A stretch of DNA of 64,000 bases from Conchocele bisecta (taxonomy: Eukaryota; Mollusca; Bivalvia; Lucinida; Thyasiridae), in assembly GCA_029237695.1 (NCBI GenBank), contig CM055279.1, positions 4,482,323 through 4,546,322 of the forward strand, given 5' to 3'. A program made the position numbers and the translations under genes. Of this stretch, positions 41,673 through 53,168 are shown one piece after another (the stretch's first letter is position 1; each line of letters opens with the position of its first letter). The notes beneath the pieces are model-generated. The model searched no databases, was not told the origin of the DNA, and saw only the letters and a program-made list of their open reading frames with translations.

Positions 41673-41745
41673 TACCGTGAAACCTCTCTAAAGCGGACAC
41701 CCTGTATACCTCACAGGGTGTCCGGATTAGAGAGGTTTCACTGTA
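41673..41745. mobile_element. ~72-bp hairpin MITE
   Basis: Same family as 71-143, with a few changes in the loop (CCTGTATACCTCACAGG). Confidence 0.75.
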
Positions 41746-42394
41746 TTTAAATGGGGTGCGATCACACATTGGGCAGGCTCTATGAGAAGATTCAAGTGTG
41801 GTCACATGTGCGGTAGTATTCCCGTGGGGAGAATAATTATAGGTTATTTGATTTATATGTGGATATATGCACGAGTTCCGTAGAACGCGATATTGCACAT
41901 ATTGTTGCGCGGCGGAACGAGTGGCATATATCCACATACAAATTAAAAACCTTTTTTATTATATACGTACATTATTGGCAATTTATATTCGTTTCAAAAG
42001 ATATACAAATATAAATAAAATAAACAAATTAGTGGTGATTTAAAAGGAAATGTTTTGCGTAGTTCCGGCACTGACCAATATGAACTCACGGGACGTCAAT
42101 ATTGAAAAAATATTGACGTCTTGCGTTGCATTGTGTTTCAATGGGAAACGAAAGTACGAATATAATAACATATAGTTATGGGTTGGTAGAATGATAGGGT
42201 CTATGTGTGAAATGGGTTAGAATGACAATCGTACACTATATTTCTTGTATTTTATTACAGCATTGTTCAAATGAGCATGGATCTGACCTACCAATATGTA
42301 AGCAGTTATCACGTGATAAAGGTCAAACGTTATTGTCTTTTAATGTTTATTTTATCAAGGCATGATCTGTACATGTACACGTGACAGCACACTA

Positions 42395-42610
42395 TCATAA
42401 TATGTAGAGAGTCGGTACTTTGTGACATGTCTTGTGTACTATAACTCTAAACTGCCATGCTCATATCAATAGTGTTGTAGACACACACATGCAGTGCATT
42501 ATCATACTATGTAGAGAGTCGATACTTTGTGACATGTCTTGTGTACTATAACTCTAAACTGCCGCTCATATCAATAGTGTTGTAGACACACACATGCAGT
42601 GCATTATCAT
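42395..42610. repeat. 107-bp tandem duplication
   Basis: Two units containing TATGTAGAGAGTCG, GACATGTCTTGTGTACTATA and CACACACATGCAGTGCATTA, separated by 107 bp and differing by a few bases. Confidence 0.85.
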
Positions 42611-43408
42611 ATATTATCTTGGGAGGGAATCTGTGACAAGACACTTTCTTGCCTGATTCACCATAACCTTTAAATTAAATTAAAGGTTAACCTTGTGCAT
42701 ACATGTATACTTTATTGAAGGTTACCATTAAAGGTACATGAATCACACAACAAATATTCAACGCTGAGATTTCCTGATCCTCGGGAGATTGTTAGTTTGG
42801 GATTTTAAGAGTATTCTGTTTTGACTACTTTGCATCAATTAAATAACTTAGTTTCGGCATTACTGTGATCTAAATTCAAGGGCGGAATTATGAACTTTCT
42901 CGCAGATTGAAGCCGTACATTAATTTGGCTGGGGTGTTTTGCCAGGGAAGGCTGTCGAGTTCACTCCCTGCTAGTGGAATGTGGAAGTAGGAGCTTGTGT
43001 TTCTGAAGTACTTACCACTATGTACAGTTATGTAACTTGTAATTGGATTCCTATATTTGCTGTATTAATAACATTAAAAAGTATACTCCAAAACAAACGT
43101 ATCGTCTGCAATTTGAGATTCCAATTGGTTCTGCAAAGAATGGTTATAGATTATAACATCTGACATTGCCACAGACAATTATATGGAAGCCGACTGACCA
43201 TCACGTATTGGTCAGCTGAAATTTACCATGTGGTCACTATGGATTTTGTCCAGGTACGATGGCCGAGAAAGTTGGATATGGGAGGCACTTCTGACTTCAT
43301 TACTTCTAACTTCTTCTAACTTCATTACTTCTAACTTCTAACGTCCTTACTTCTAACGTCAATGCTTCTAACTTTATTACTTCTTACTTCCAACTTCCGT
43401 CCAGGGCT

Positions 43409-45020
43409 TCCATACAATTATGATCTGTGGTGGCAGCAGATTATCACATCCTCGGTGACGTAATCGGTAACTGATGTCACCTGGTGTCTGATTGACCGAA
43501 CGGTCTGGTGACAGCGAAAACAGTTGAATTATTTCCCTGTATAAATCCATTTATAGTTGTCCGGTCGTCCTATTTCGTATGTTAACGTTTATTTGTTACT
43601 TAACACTGAGTAAACACGTTGATATTTTGAACAGACTAGCATCAGATCAGACTGCACACCTGTGCAGTCTGATCTTCGTCTACACTGGTTTCAATCACAT
43701 TAATATGTGTGAAAATATGAATCCGGCAAATAATTCAGTCCTGGATCAGATTACGCAGATACATAGGATGATCTGGGTCAACACTCGTCAAACAAACTAG
43801 AATGGTTCCTGTTCACAACAATCGCCGCTACATTCACCCTTGTTGTAAGTAATAAGGCCCTAAACTATACAATTGGGACCGGATTTCTATATATAAATTC
43901 AAAGGGAGATAACTGGCTACGATCCCTCATTCAGTCCAACATGGGCTACGATACTAGAGCTAAATAAATGTCGCTCCAACATTCACACCTTTCAGCTGTG
44001 GCGATTTGTGTTGCGTTGTCTAACACGTCTCGATCTCCCGCTGATTCTGATCTGACCAGCGAGATAAAATATAAGTGGCTGTGACTGGAGCAATTGGGCA
44101 TATGTGATTTGTGGCCAGTCTAGCTCCTGATCAAATAGCAATGTCATGTAGTCTGATAATAATATAATTATATTGCTTCTTGGAAGCATGGCGGGCCTTT
44201 AATTGATGGAATATCGAACAGTGTAGATCCTGATCAGACTGTGCGGATGCACAGGCTGATCTGGATCTACACTGGTCGTAAGGCAGATAGGCCCTATTTC
44301 ACCAGTCACAGCCACATATTAGCACCTCTGATGAAGTCTCTCATAGCATATACCAGGCCCCGACTCTGGTATAACCTCTCTAATCACATCGCCGTTTTTC
44401 GCCAATTATAATTCTGAAAAACAAATGCTATATTTTCCGTAAATGAAGTCGAAAGTTGACACAAAATGCAGAGCTCACGCGGAATTGAATTCTGTTGTTT
44501 TGACAATTTTCGACGTCATTTACGGAAACCATACCGGATCTTCCAAAACAATATCGGCGAAATACGGCGATACAGCAACATGGTAAACATAAAGTAGAAA
44601 CTAATCACTAAACGCTTAATCTTCGCCTGTGTCTGTCGGTGGCCCTGTCCGAAGGCGAATGGACGAGACACGATAATTATCGTTTCTTCATGGCGAATAA
44701 ACGAACAGACGAAGATTGTGAGACGATACTTATCGCTTATTCGTGGCGAAGACACGAAGGAACGAACTAACAAGAAATAGCGTGACGGAGGAACGAAGAG
44801 ACGATCATTATGTTCTTCCTAGCGAAGAAATGAAAAAGTAAACATTAAAATGCAATAAGTATCGTTCCTTCGTGGCGAAGACACGAAGAAACAAACAAAA
44901 AAACAGCGTGGCAAAGACACGAAGGAACGAAAATTAATGACACTAAACTACGGCTCTTTTGAGCGAAGGAACGATAATTAGCGTTATGTAGGCGTTAAAA
45001 TGCATGGCGAAGAAACGAAG
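43409..45020. repeat. Segmental duplication (partner of 26562-28090)
   Basis: Starts with CTTCCATACAATTATGATCT in both copies and runs through a MITE (44071-44319) and the GAAGAAACGAAG-rich region (about 44650-45020). Similar length, small indels. No gene. Confidence 0.85.
44071..44319. mobile_element. MITE, GTGGCTGTGACTGG family
   Basis: Duplicate of 27191-27427 with ends GTGGCTGTGACTGGAG and CACCAGTCACAGCCACATA. Confidence 0.75.
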
Positions 45021-45021
45021 A

Positions 45022-45264
45022 TTTACTCTTTGCATGCTAGCGGTGAAAATATATGCCAAACAAATTAGGAGTATATTTTTCATTTCTCTCTATAAATATG
45101 TCTTGGAATTTCATTAGAATTGAGTCCTCAGGACTCAATTTAATGAAATTCCAAGACATATTCATGATATTTACAGGGAGAAATAAATTTAATACGATGA
45201 TTTTTGTCCGCTATTTTTTAACTATTTATAGCCCACAAGTTTCCCAGCATGCAAAGAGTGTTAA
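45022..45264. mobile_element. Palindromic MITE with perfect central hairpin
   Basis: Outer ends ACTCTTTGCATGCT and AGCATGCAAAGAGT are inverted. The centre (about 45099-45158) is an almost perfect 60-nt hairpin built on GTCTTGGAATTTCATTA and its complement. Confidence 0.75.
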
Positions 45265-46024
45265 TGGCGTAAAGTTACCACCTTATATGGCGATAATAAT
45301 CATCCCCTCTTGGTGAAGACACAATCTTAAGGCCCTGTGCGCGTTAGGGTTGCCGGTACCATCCGAGCGCACCAAAGATTTCTCGTGCCAATGTGTTTAG
45401 ACATATATACTGTATATATTTATGTATGATAGACGTTTCAAAGTAGTAGCTTAAGCCCACTAATTTGCATAAATAAGATGGCCGCCAGCGAAAAAAGCAG
45501 AAGGGACAATTTTGGTGCATCTTAATAACTAATACATTACCGAATATATAAGCATCTATTGAATCCTGAACCGAGCTTATAAAAACCCAAGATGGCCGCC
45601 AGTTTATTGGAATTTCAAAAAATATGTAAATAAATGGACACAAACGGGCTATTAGTGTGGGTACCAAACACTAGTTCTGAGGTAATATTGTCACAACTCG
45701 TTCATCTATATGCGTTACATGTGTTAGAAGCATCATGGCAGTCGTGCACACTTGTTAAGTTCCACAAACAAGACGGCAGTAATTGTTGAAAATTACATAT
45801 ATTTTATAGAATTTTGCTCTCTAGAGGTATCGTACATGCATAAAATCAAAGGACTTTGTCAACCAGCTTCGGATATTTAGTAAATATAATGCATCCAATT
45901 GTATACTAGGCATTTTGTAATCTACATGTTCAATAAATCCAAGATGGCCGCCATTTTATACAAATTGTGTTATGCGAATCAATTGGCACAACACTGCCTA
46001 TGTCATGATCAGTTTCAGTACCAA
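45265..46024. other. Non-coding, contains AAGATGGCCGCC words
   Basis: Several AAGATGGCCGCCA occurrences (near 45476, 45591, 45942) mark reiterated low-copy repeat text; the same word appears with 'GGCGGCCATTTTGAAA' in the tandem repeat at 60216-60790. No gene is seen. Confidence 0.5.
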
Positions 46025-46524
46025 NNNNNNNNNNNNNNNNNNNNNNNNNNNNNNNNNNNNNNNNNNNNNNNNNNNNNNNNNNNNNNNNNNNNNNNNNNNN
46101 NNNNNNNNNNNNNNNNNNNNNNNNNNNNNNNNNNNNNNNNNNNNNNNNNNNNNNNNNNNNNNNNNNNNNNNNNNNNNNNNNNNNNNNNNNNNNNNNNNNN
46201 NNNNNNNNNNNNNNNNNNNNNNNNNNNNNNNNNNNNNNNNNNNNNNNNNNNNNNNNNNNNNNNNNNNNNNNNNNNNNNNNNNNNNNNNNNNNNNNNNNNN
46301 NNNNNNNNNNNNNNNNNNNNNNNNNNNNNNNNNNNNNNNNNNNNNNNNNNNNNNNNNNNNNNNNNNNNNNNNNNNNNNNNNNNNNNNNNNNNNNNNNNNN
46401 NNNNNNNNNNNNNNNNNNNNNNNNNNNNNNNNNNNNNNNNNNNNNNNNNNNNNNNNNNNNNNNNNNNNNNNNNNNNNNNNNNNNNNNNNNNNNNNNNNNN
46501 NNNNNNNNNNNNNNNNNNNNNNNN
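46025..46524. other. Assembly gap (500 N)
   Basis: Exactly 500 N. AGTTTCAGTACCAA occurs immediately before and immediately after the run, so the flanks may actually overlap and the gap size is nominal. Confidence 0.98.
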
Positions 46525-47510
46525 AGTTTCAGTACCAAGCAACATAGTCGGGCTCACAAGATGATTAGACAAACTCGTGCTAATGGCATACTAATTGTTT
46601 CAGAAGATAATTAACGTTTAAATATGCATGAGAAACGGTGGCGGTCAGTGTTAATCTACTAACAGCAATTGCATCATTTTGTACCGCCATTTTACAGGCA
46701 TTTTGCTACGTATGTGCATGTTATAAATTGGAATCCTCACTATATCAATGAGCAAATAATGTTCCAGTCCGAAACTAAACGTTGTAATGCTGTTTAGACT
46801 ACGATGTCCTCATCATATAAGCTGGAAGTATTAGTTGTACATGTATGTATATATATTACATTACTGCTGCCCTCTTTACAATAAATATATTATTTCCATG
46901 AAATATTGATTTTATTGCGAAAAAAAAGATTTTCCTATAAGAATTTAACATGGGGAGTCAATTTCCAAAACTTTTCACTTTTGTTTTCTTAGCTACATCA
47001 TTTTAAAGCTATCTTGCCAGGTTTCGGAGTCAATTTCCAAATTTTTTCGTTTTTTGATCCTTCACAATAGAAAACTCACGTTGCTATTTGATCAGGAACT
47101 AGACTGGTCACAAATCCGATAAGCCCCATTTTTTCTAGACATAGCCACATATCATTCAATTATTTAATCTCACATACACACGGACGACATTCTCGACACA
47201 TCATCTAATGACCTACACAATGCACCATACTTGCTATTTACCTGTCTGCCCCAGTTTTCAACCTCTGTGCAAGTGCATTTCCATACACACCATTTCTATG
47301 ATATAATGTACATGTATTTGGATGCATTCGTCACAGTACGACACGCCTATCGAGTAACACGTGATACAAACCACTATACCAATATTTATCTCGTCAACAC
47401 AGTGCGTATGTGCCGTGAAACATTTTTGATATCCTGTCAATACGATTTGAAGATTTGGATGGGGTTATTTTTTTGCATTTTAAGGCTATTAGTAATGTTG
47501 ACGGGATAAG

Positions 47511-47655
47511 TAGAATAGTAAGTTAGTTCCGTGAATGGGAACAATATCTGGCGCGGCACGGAAACGGGATGTGCTCGGCATAGCCTCGCCCATCCCGTTT
47601 CCTAAGCCTTGCCAGATATGTTTTCCCATTCACGGCACTAACCTACTATTCTCTA
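47511..47655. mobile_element. ~145-bp hairpin (MITE or hairpin RNA template)
   Basis: AATAGTAAGTTAGTTCCGTG on the left pairs with CACGGCACTAACCTACTATT on the right. The stem continues inward through AATGGGAA, ATCTGGC and GGAAACGGGATG. The near-continuous stem of about 60 bp would fold strongly in RNA. Confidence 0.65.
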
Positions 47656-47814
47656 TATCTATTACCTATGTGTATTCATGTTGCTTCGTGTCGTTCTAGG
47701 TTAGAAAACACCGAGTACTTTTACTATATAACTGTATATAAATTGACCGTATCCTACAAATATAGCCAACTTTCCCTATTCTATGGAAGCGTCCTGGTGC
47801 TAAAATATTTGTAT

Positions 47815-48235
47815 CGCCTAATTAGTAGATGCTAACTCCTAATTATGAGATAATATCTCCTAATTAGGACATAATATCTCCTTATTAGGACCTATTATCT
47901 GTTAATTAGGAGCTAGTAACTCCTAATTAGGAGTTATTATCTCCTAATTAGGACTTAGTATATCCTAATTAGGAGTTAGTATCTCATAATTAGGAGTTAT
48001 TACCTCCTAATTAGGACTTACTGTCTGTGTCAATGCGAAAAATTGTTTTATCTCCTAATTAGGAGACACTAACTCCTAATTGGGAGAGCCTAATGTAAAT
48101 CCTAATTAGGAGATATTAAGTCCGACTTAGGAAATACTAAGTTGTAATTATATATAGTAAGTCCTAATTAGGAGATATTATCTCCCAATTAGGACTTACC
48201 ATCTCCTAATTAGGACTTATTATCTAACTATTCGA
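47815..48235. repeat. TCCTAATTAGGA palindromic array
   Basis: Degenerate units of about 20 bp centred on CTAATTAG, in mixed polarity, preceded by the leader GGAAGCGTCCTGGTGCTA also seen before the arrays at 25680 and 33600. Confidence 0.85.
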
Positions 48236-48363
48236 ATAGATGCTGTGGAATCTACTTGTACTTGACCTACATGTCTGCACTGGATCTGCACAAAGAAAAC
48301 AATACAATGTACACCTCTGATAGTTGTTTATTATTTTATACAAATTGAAATATGACTTACTTA

Positions 48364-48689
48364 CACGGAGCCAGCAGACGACGTAGAATTCGCTTTTTTT
48401 ATTAATTATTTCCCACGAAATAACAATTCGTTCCCTCAATTTAAAAATTCGTTCCCTCGAATTAACAATTCGTTCCCACGATATAACAATTCGTTCCCTC
48501 AATTTAATAATTCGTTCCCTCGAATTAACAATTGGAACGAATTGTTATTTCGTGGGAACGAATTGTTAAATTGAGGGAACACATTGTTAATTCGTGGGAA
48601 CGAATTGTTAAATTGAGGGAACGAATTGTTATTCCGTGGGAACGAATTAATAAAAAAAAAGAATTCTGTGTCCCTTGCGGGGCTCCGTA
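48364..48689. mobile_element. Palindromic MITE filled with GAACGAATTGTT units (copy 1)
   Basis: Ends ACGGAGCC... and ...GGGGCTCCGT. The interior is units of ~21 bp reading ACAATTCGTTCCC on the left half and GGGAACGAATTGTTA on the right half, so the array mirrors itself about the centre (about 48535). Confidence 0.85.
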
Positions 48690-48877
48690 TCGTTATCTTA
48701 AATAACTAGCATTTCAATATAAAGCCACGACAACAAGCGTATTTTTCATGCATTATATTCAATACATAAAATAAATTCATCTGGCCTTCAGGTTACTCCT
48801 AATAAGAGGTTTAATGTGCATTCAGCAGAAATTCTACGACCTACAAAACCCATAATCTCGTTTTCTCCTTACACTAC

Positions 48878-49377
48878 TACGGAGCCCCGCAGGGGACGTA
48901 GAATTATTTGTTTTATTAATTCGTTCCCAGGAAATAGCAATTCGTTCCCTCAATTGAACAATTCCTTCCCTCAATTGAACAATTCGTGCCCTCAATTGAA
49001 CAATTCCTTCCCTCAATTGAACAATTCGTGCCCTCAATTGAACAATTCCTTCCCTCAATTGAACAATTCGTTCCCTCAATTGAACAATTCGTTCCCACGA
49101 ATTAACAATTCGTTCCGTCAATTTAACAATTCGTTCCCACGAAATAACAATTCGTTCCCACGGGAACGAAATGTTAATTCGTGGGAACGAATTGTTATAT
49201 TATGGGAACGAATTGTTATATCGTGGGAACGAATTGTTAATTCGAGGGAACGAATTCTTACATTGATGGAACGAATTGTTATTTCGTGGGAACGAATTGT
49301 TAAATTGAGGGAAAGAATTGTTATTTCGTGGGAATGAATTAATAAAAAAGAATCCATGTCCCCTGCGGGGCTCCGTA
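48878..49377. mobile_element. Palindromic MITE filled with GAACGAATTGTT units (copy 2)
   Basis: Best ends: TACGGAGCCCCGCAGGGGAC on the left and GTCCCCTGCGGGGCTCCGTA on the right. The polarity switch is near 49160. The left half has perfect alternation of CCTCAATTGAACAATTC units. The false 173-codon frame across it is a repeat translation. Confidence 0.9.
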
Positions 49378-49714
49378 CATTGCTGACTAGTTATCTATAT
49401 ACGTCATACTCATCTTTAGCTGGTCAGAACATGTCAGAACACTTGTTCGACCTTAAAATAAGCCATTACATTATATACAGAGATAAACTATAATTAGTGT
49501 CCATGGCTCATAATCTACTGATACTGATATATAATACATGTGGTTTATCAATAGTGTTGCTTAATATTAAACATACTCATCTGAAGAAGTTACACAACAT
49601 CGGGTACATTGTGACGATAGTCTTTAAGTTTCAAGATTCAGATACCATCTTAAAATTACACCACATATACACAGCATACTACTAGTACATGTACACGATT
49701 GAATTCTGTGTAAA
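49378..49714. other. 5' region of the Ig gene
   Basis: About 340 bp upstream of the signal-peptide exon. AT-rich, with no clear TATA box that I would defend and no repeat recognised. Confidence 0.4.
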
Positions 49715-49781
49715 ATGTCGTTAACAACGAGTATTTTGGGTATCATAGTGGTCGGAGTATATTTATCGACAGTGATGTCCG
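49715..49781 (+). CDS. Ig-superfamily gene, exon 1 (signal peptide)
   Basis: ATG at 49715 encodes 22 residues with a hydrophobic core ('ILGIIVVGVYL'), a typical secretion signal, and ends in phase 1 at a GGTAAGT donor. The next exon begins in the matching phase and encodes extracellular Ig-type sequence, which supports the call. Confidence 0.7.
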
Positions 49782-50401
49782 GTAAGTAGTTTTCTATTTA
49801 TAAAAGTTAATAAATGAATGTTCCATTCAAACACAAACAAACCCCGATTGAGTTAGGATTGACGAATGTTTATTATTGTTGTGTTTGTTTTCTAAAATAA
49901 CGATTCATCGAATTCGAATGTTTAAGTTACATTGTATTTTGTGGCTTGTGTTTCTGTCTTTTACTTACCTTTATATAAAGTATTATATATAGCATAATAA
50001 TGTATATATATATTCCATGTACGTTAAGTGGCTGTGACGGGAGAAATAGGGAGTATGGGTTTTGCGACCAGTGTAGATCCAGATCAGCCCGTACATCAGC
50101 ACGGTCTGATCAGGCTCTGCGTTGTTCGCCATTCCACCAATGAAACATGCAGTTACAACGTACAGGCGTGTTCTATGTTTCAGTACCACCAACTCGTCCA
50201 GATCCAAAAATATACTAACATGCACTTATAGAATGCTTATACCATCTTTAATACATGTTTGAGTTTCCTTTCCGCATTTACACAGCACATGAGTAATGTA
50301 CGAACATGAGGATGTGATAACATAGTAAGATCACGTTCGTCCGCATGTACGGGTACATGCGGACGAACCGTGATCTAACTGTGGCTTGTTTTATGTTTTA
50401 G

Positions 50402-50573
50402 TACCAGCACACCCAGATCCAAGAATATACAAACAAGTCGTTATAGAAGGACACAATATGCAATTACAATGTAACTTCTCATCTATACCCGAGATTGACT
50501 TGTACTGGACTAAAGATACTGCAGGCAGTACATTTCACCAGGATGGAATACTTCTGAAAATAGATGACATACG
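50402..50573 (+). CDS. Ig-superfamily gene, exon 2 (first half of Ig domain)
   Basis: Starts after a TTTTAG acceptor in phase with exon 1. It encodes 'VVIEGHNMQLQCNFSS', with the first Ig cysteine, then 'IDLYWTKD', the strand-C tryptophan, and ends 'LLKIDDIR' at a CGGTAAGT donor. The second cysteine would be in the next exon, the usual split for some I-set/V-set domains. A perfect 57-nt palindrome lies just 5' (50324-50380). Confidence 0.8.
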
Positions 50574-51727
50574 GTAAGTACGATTGACAATAATCAACCC
50601 TTACAGTGCTGACTTAAATTGTGTCGTGTGTTGTTTATTCTTTAAGTTCCTTCTTTACACAACACAAACTTGGTTTAGCAGCAATTTACGGTACCATATG
50701 GTGCTAAAATATAGTTTTACAGCACTATCGAATCATTTTCATTGCTGGAAATGATTATAAAAGTGCTGTCAAAGCATATATTTATTGGGAAAGAAGTCAC
50801 AATATAAAGCAACTGTAGACGACAGTTTTCAGCATTCCAATGGTTACATGTACATTTATTGAGCATGCAGCCTATGCTCAATAAATGTAAATCCATCAAT
50901 TGAAATTTCCAGACGATCGTAAATTTTCACTTACGAACATTTTAATCGTACGAAGTTTAGTGAAACGGGCCACAGGTCCACCACCACCAATGAATTTTCC
51001 TATATAAACAAATCTGGCTGTTTTTTGTTTAATGTACTACTTTTGACTACACTGCGCATTAATATCTGATGATTTAGTGTGGTTAAACCTATAATAGAGG
51101 TCCACCACCACCAAAGATTTTTGCTATATAAACTAACTAATGACAACACATTTTGCTATTCTCTGCTACTTTCATTTTTCGTAAGGGACCTATTTTCCCA
51201 TAACCCCACCCATTCTGCACTGGATATTCATTAATTAAAATATAGGTTTAATTATTGCTAAGAAACAAACATGCTCTGACTTACAAAATAATCCCAACGA
51301 AAAATTCAAATGCTTTGACGGCACTGGCTCGATGACCTTGCATGTCGGGAACGACTATTTCAGTCCCAATCTGATAGGACTAGGCTAGTACGAAGATGAC
51401 TTGCCCAAGGACACGCATAATCGACCAATCGTAATCGAACCCGGGGTCTCCCGATCCGAAGTCCGACGCTCTACCTACTGAACTAATCCGACCACCTTCT
51501 AAAATAAAATGTTAGAAACTGATGTAAATGATACATTAACATGCCCGTGAAGTAGATTCGTGCATCAAGTGACTGGTTTCTGCAAGCAAATAGTGTATAT
51601 AGCATAACACATATGGCTAATTGTTTTAACGTACTACTTTATATGATTATTTAGTGCGGTTAAACCGTCACCTTTCAGTCAGTTAAGCATACGCCATGCT
51701 TCTAATATAAAGAATAAATCCTTATAG
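50574..51727. other. Intron with MITE fragments and a SINE
   Basis: 50863-50975 is the right half of the CGTACGACTAAAAT MITE family. About 50590-50840 is related to the piggyBac-like MITE. The two 'GGTCCACCACCACCAA' stretches (50975 and 51101) are a direct repeat. The tRNA-derived SINE at about 51255-51496 is listed separately. Confidence 0.6.
51255..51496 (-). mobile_element. tRNA-derived SINE (minus strand)
   Basis: Read on the minus strand, the head begins near 51496 with GGTGGTCGGATTAGTTCAG. Box A is TAGTTCAGTAGG (51474-51485) and box B GGGTTCGATTA (51432-51442), at normal pol III spacing. A following TCCTTGGGCAAGTCATCTTC stretch is typical of invertebrate SINEs. The tail limit near 51255 is approximate. 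The head is too diverged to be a working tRNA. Confidence 0.8.
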
Positions 51728-51989
51728 GTCAGCACGAATACTAGTGTGCTCTACTCCAGTTAACAGGTGGAGAACTAAATCAGCCACATTCACAATCACA
51801 GTTAACCTGAATGTCCTGCCAGTCACGCAGGGCGACTTACAGCAGCCCTGCATGCCAGCCAGACTATTCGGGTTGAATCACAACATTGACACTTTTTCAG
51901 CCGGAATGCATCGGGAAAATATTCTTGCCACGCAAATAAAACGGTCGGGGACACATGGACCATCGAGATTGTCACTGTGGAAGTGCAAT
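51728..51989 (+). CDS. Ig-superfamily gene, candidate exon 3
   Basis: Follows a TTATAG acceptor and joins exon 2 in phase. It encodes 'ARILVCSTPVN...SATFTITVNLNVL', which would supply the second Ig cysteine and the last strand. Beyond residue ~30 the translation loses Ig character. The best downstream donor (AAT|GTAAGA, 51989/51990) leaves phase 0, while the next clear exon needs phase 1. An unseen exon, a different donor, or a decayed exon is therefore required. Confidence 0.5.
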
Positions 51990-53006
51990 GTAAGATTATT
52001 TCTGAAACAAATCTGAATTCAGTATATGCCTTCAGTATTTAGTAACATATATACAACATACTAGTGGCTACATTTAATCACGTTATTTAGTGATGTTTAT
52101 ATTTCTGTACAAATTGCTAAAACACATTCAACACTAATTGAATTATTATAAGGATATCTGTCGTCCAAAAACGTATTAAAACCATTGATTAAATATGTTA
52201 AATAGGGATTTACTAACCGGAAGTAGAATAGAAGAGGGAAGCTACCGCGTCAATACTGTTAACGGGAGGTAACCACAATTATCGACACGGGCTATACCAA
52301 CAAAAAATATGCCAAATTAAGTTTGTCTAATTCAAACAAACTTAATTTGACATATTCTGTGTTTTTGTATATATATTATCCGTTTATATGTTTGTCATGT
52401 GTAACTTTTTTACTTATGCCTAGCTATGCAAACCATTTGTGTTAAAATTACGTTATTAACTTTTTAGTGTGTTTGTGAAATATTTCTATTTGTCTAATCA
52501 TGATAATTATGTAAAACGTTTGATCTAGATACAGGTGTCATTTTTTGTGTAAGTATATTTCGACTTTGTCTTGTTTTTTCGAGATGTGTGTATCTTTGTG
52601 GAAATGTGTTTATGTCTGTTTTTGTTTTTTTCTAGACATGTACAGCGATTATATTGATGACAGTATTACATTCGGTTTCATTAGTTGTTTTTTTGTTGTG
52701 AATAATTTGTCTGTTTCGTCCAATTTATTAACCGTTTGTATTGCCTTGTATGTTCTGTCCTTTCGAGGCATAACAGAGAGGTAAGCGGGAGGTTTGCGAC
52801 GCCGCGCCAATCAGATTCAACCGCCCTAGTGGACTGTTTTGTTCGTTGACCGTTCCAAGGCGGCACACTGGCTGTCATGTCTTCATGTATTGTACTTCAT
52901 TGTGGTTTGTTTTTACCTGCTTGCTGGAGCTGGGTCTATGTGTCTACTTTTGGGTATCTTATCCTCTATTTTTTTACTGGCATTTAATTGTTTACTATGT
53001 TTACAG
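51990..53006. other. Intron
   Basis: T-rich, including a perfect hairpin at about 52308-52356 (CAAATTAAGTTTGTC / AAACAAACTTAATTTG). No exon recognised with confidence. Confidence 0.5.
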
Positions 53007-53168
53007 ATCCAGCGGAGGTTAAAATGTGGCCAGTTTCTAAAGTTATCTACGAGAACGAAACCTTCTCTGTCACGTGTGCCTTCGACGCCAAGCCGAATTC
53101 GGCCTTCTATTTCAATCAGGAAAACGCAGGTGGCGTTATTGCGGACTTCAATCGGAGTATAGATAAAG
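53007..53168 (+). CDS. Ig-superfamily gene, Ig-domain exon (5' half)
   Basis: Follows TTTACAG. It encodes 'DPAEVKMWPVSKVIYENETFSVTCAFDA', with the first Ig cysteine in 'FSVTC', then 'SAFYFNQ' and 'FNRSIDK'. It ends at AAAG|GTTAGA in phase 1, which the exon at 54226 continues exactly. The first two bases (phase 1 start) need a preceding exon ending with one extra base. Confidence 0.75.

Larger units (their letters stand above)
41044..43408. other. Repeat-rich spacer, no gene
   Basis: Contains hairpin MITEs (41210-41282, 41673-41745), their longer ~215-bp context units, a diverged IR at 41340-41440 (TACATATCGGATTTCCTATC and complement), and a 107-bp tandem duplication (about 42395-42610, with GACATGTCTTGTGTACTATA in both). 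Nothing coding is supported. Confidence 0.6.
46525..48363. other. Spacer with palindromes and TCCTAATTAGGA array
   Basis: 46893-47060 is half of the palindrome family of 63679-63997. 47085-47150 is a MITE fragment. 47511-47655 is a strong hairpin. 47815-48235 is the palindromic array described separately. No gene. Confidence 0.55.

Noticed and set aside
45899..46572. Long frames across the N run
   Set aside because: Open only because N was not read as stop; the sequence is unknown.
48816..49357. Frames rich in 'NNSFPQLNNS' or 'RERIVISWE'
   Set aside because: Direct translations of the GAACGAATTGTT array; no start context, no domain, polarity flips mid-way.
51430..51496. Functional tRNA gene
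   Set aside because: Boxes A and B are present, but the head is diverged and continues into a SINE body with TCCTTGGGCAAGT; no proper acceptor stem closes.
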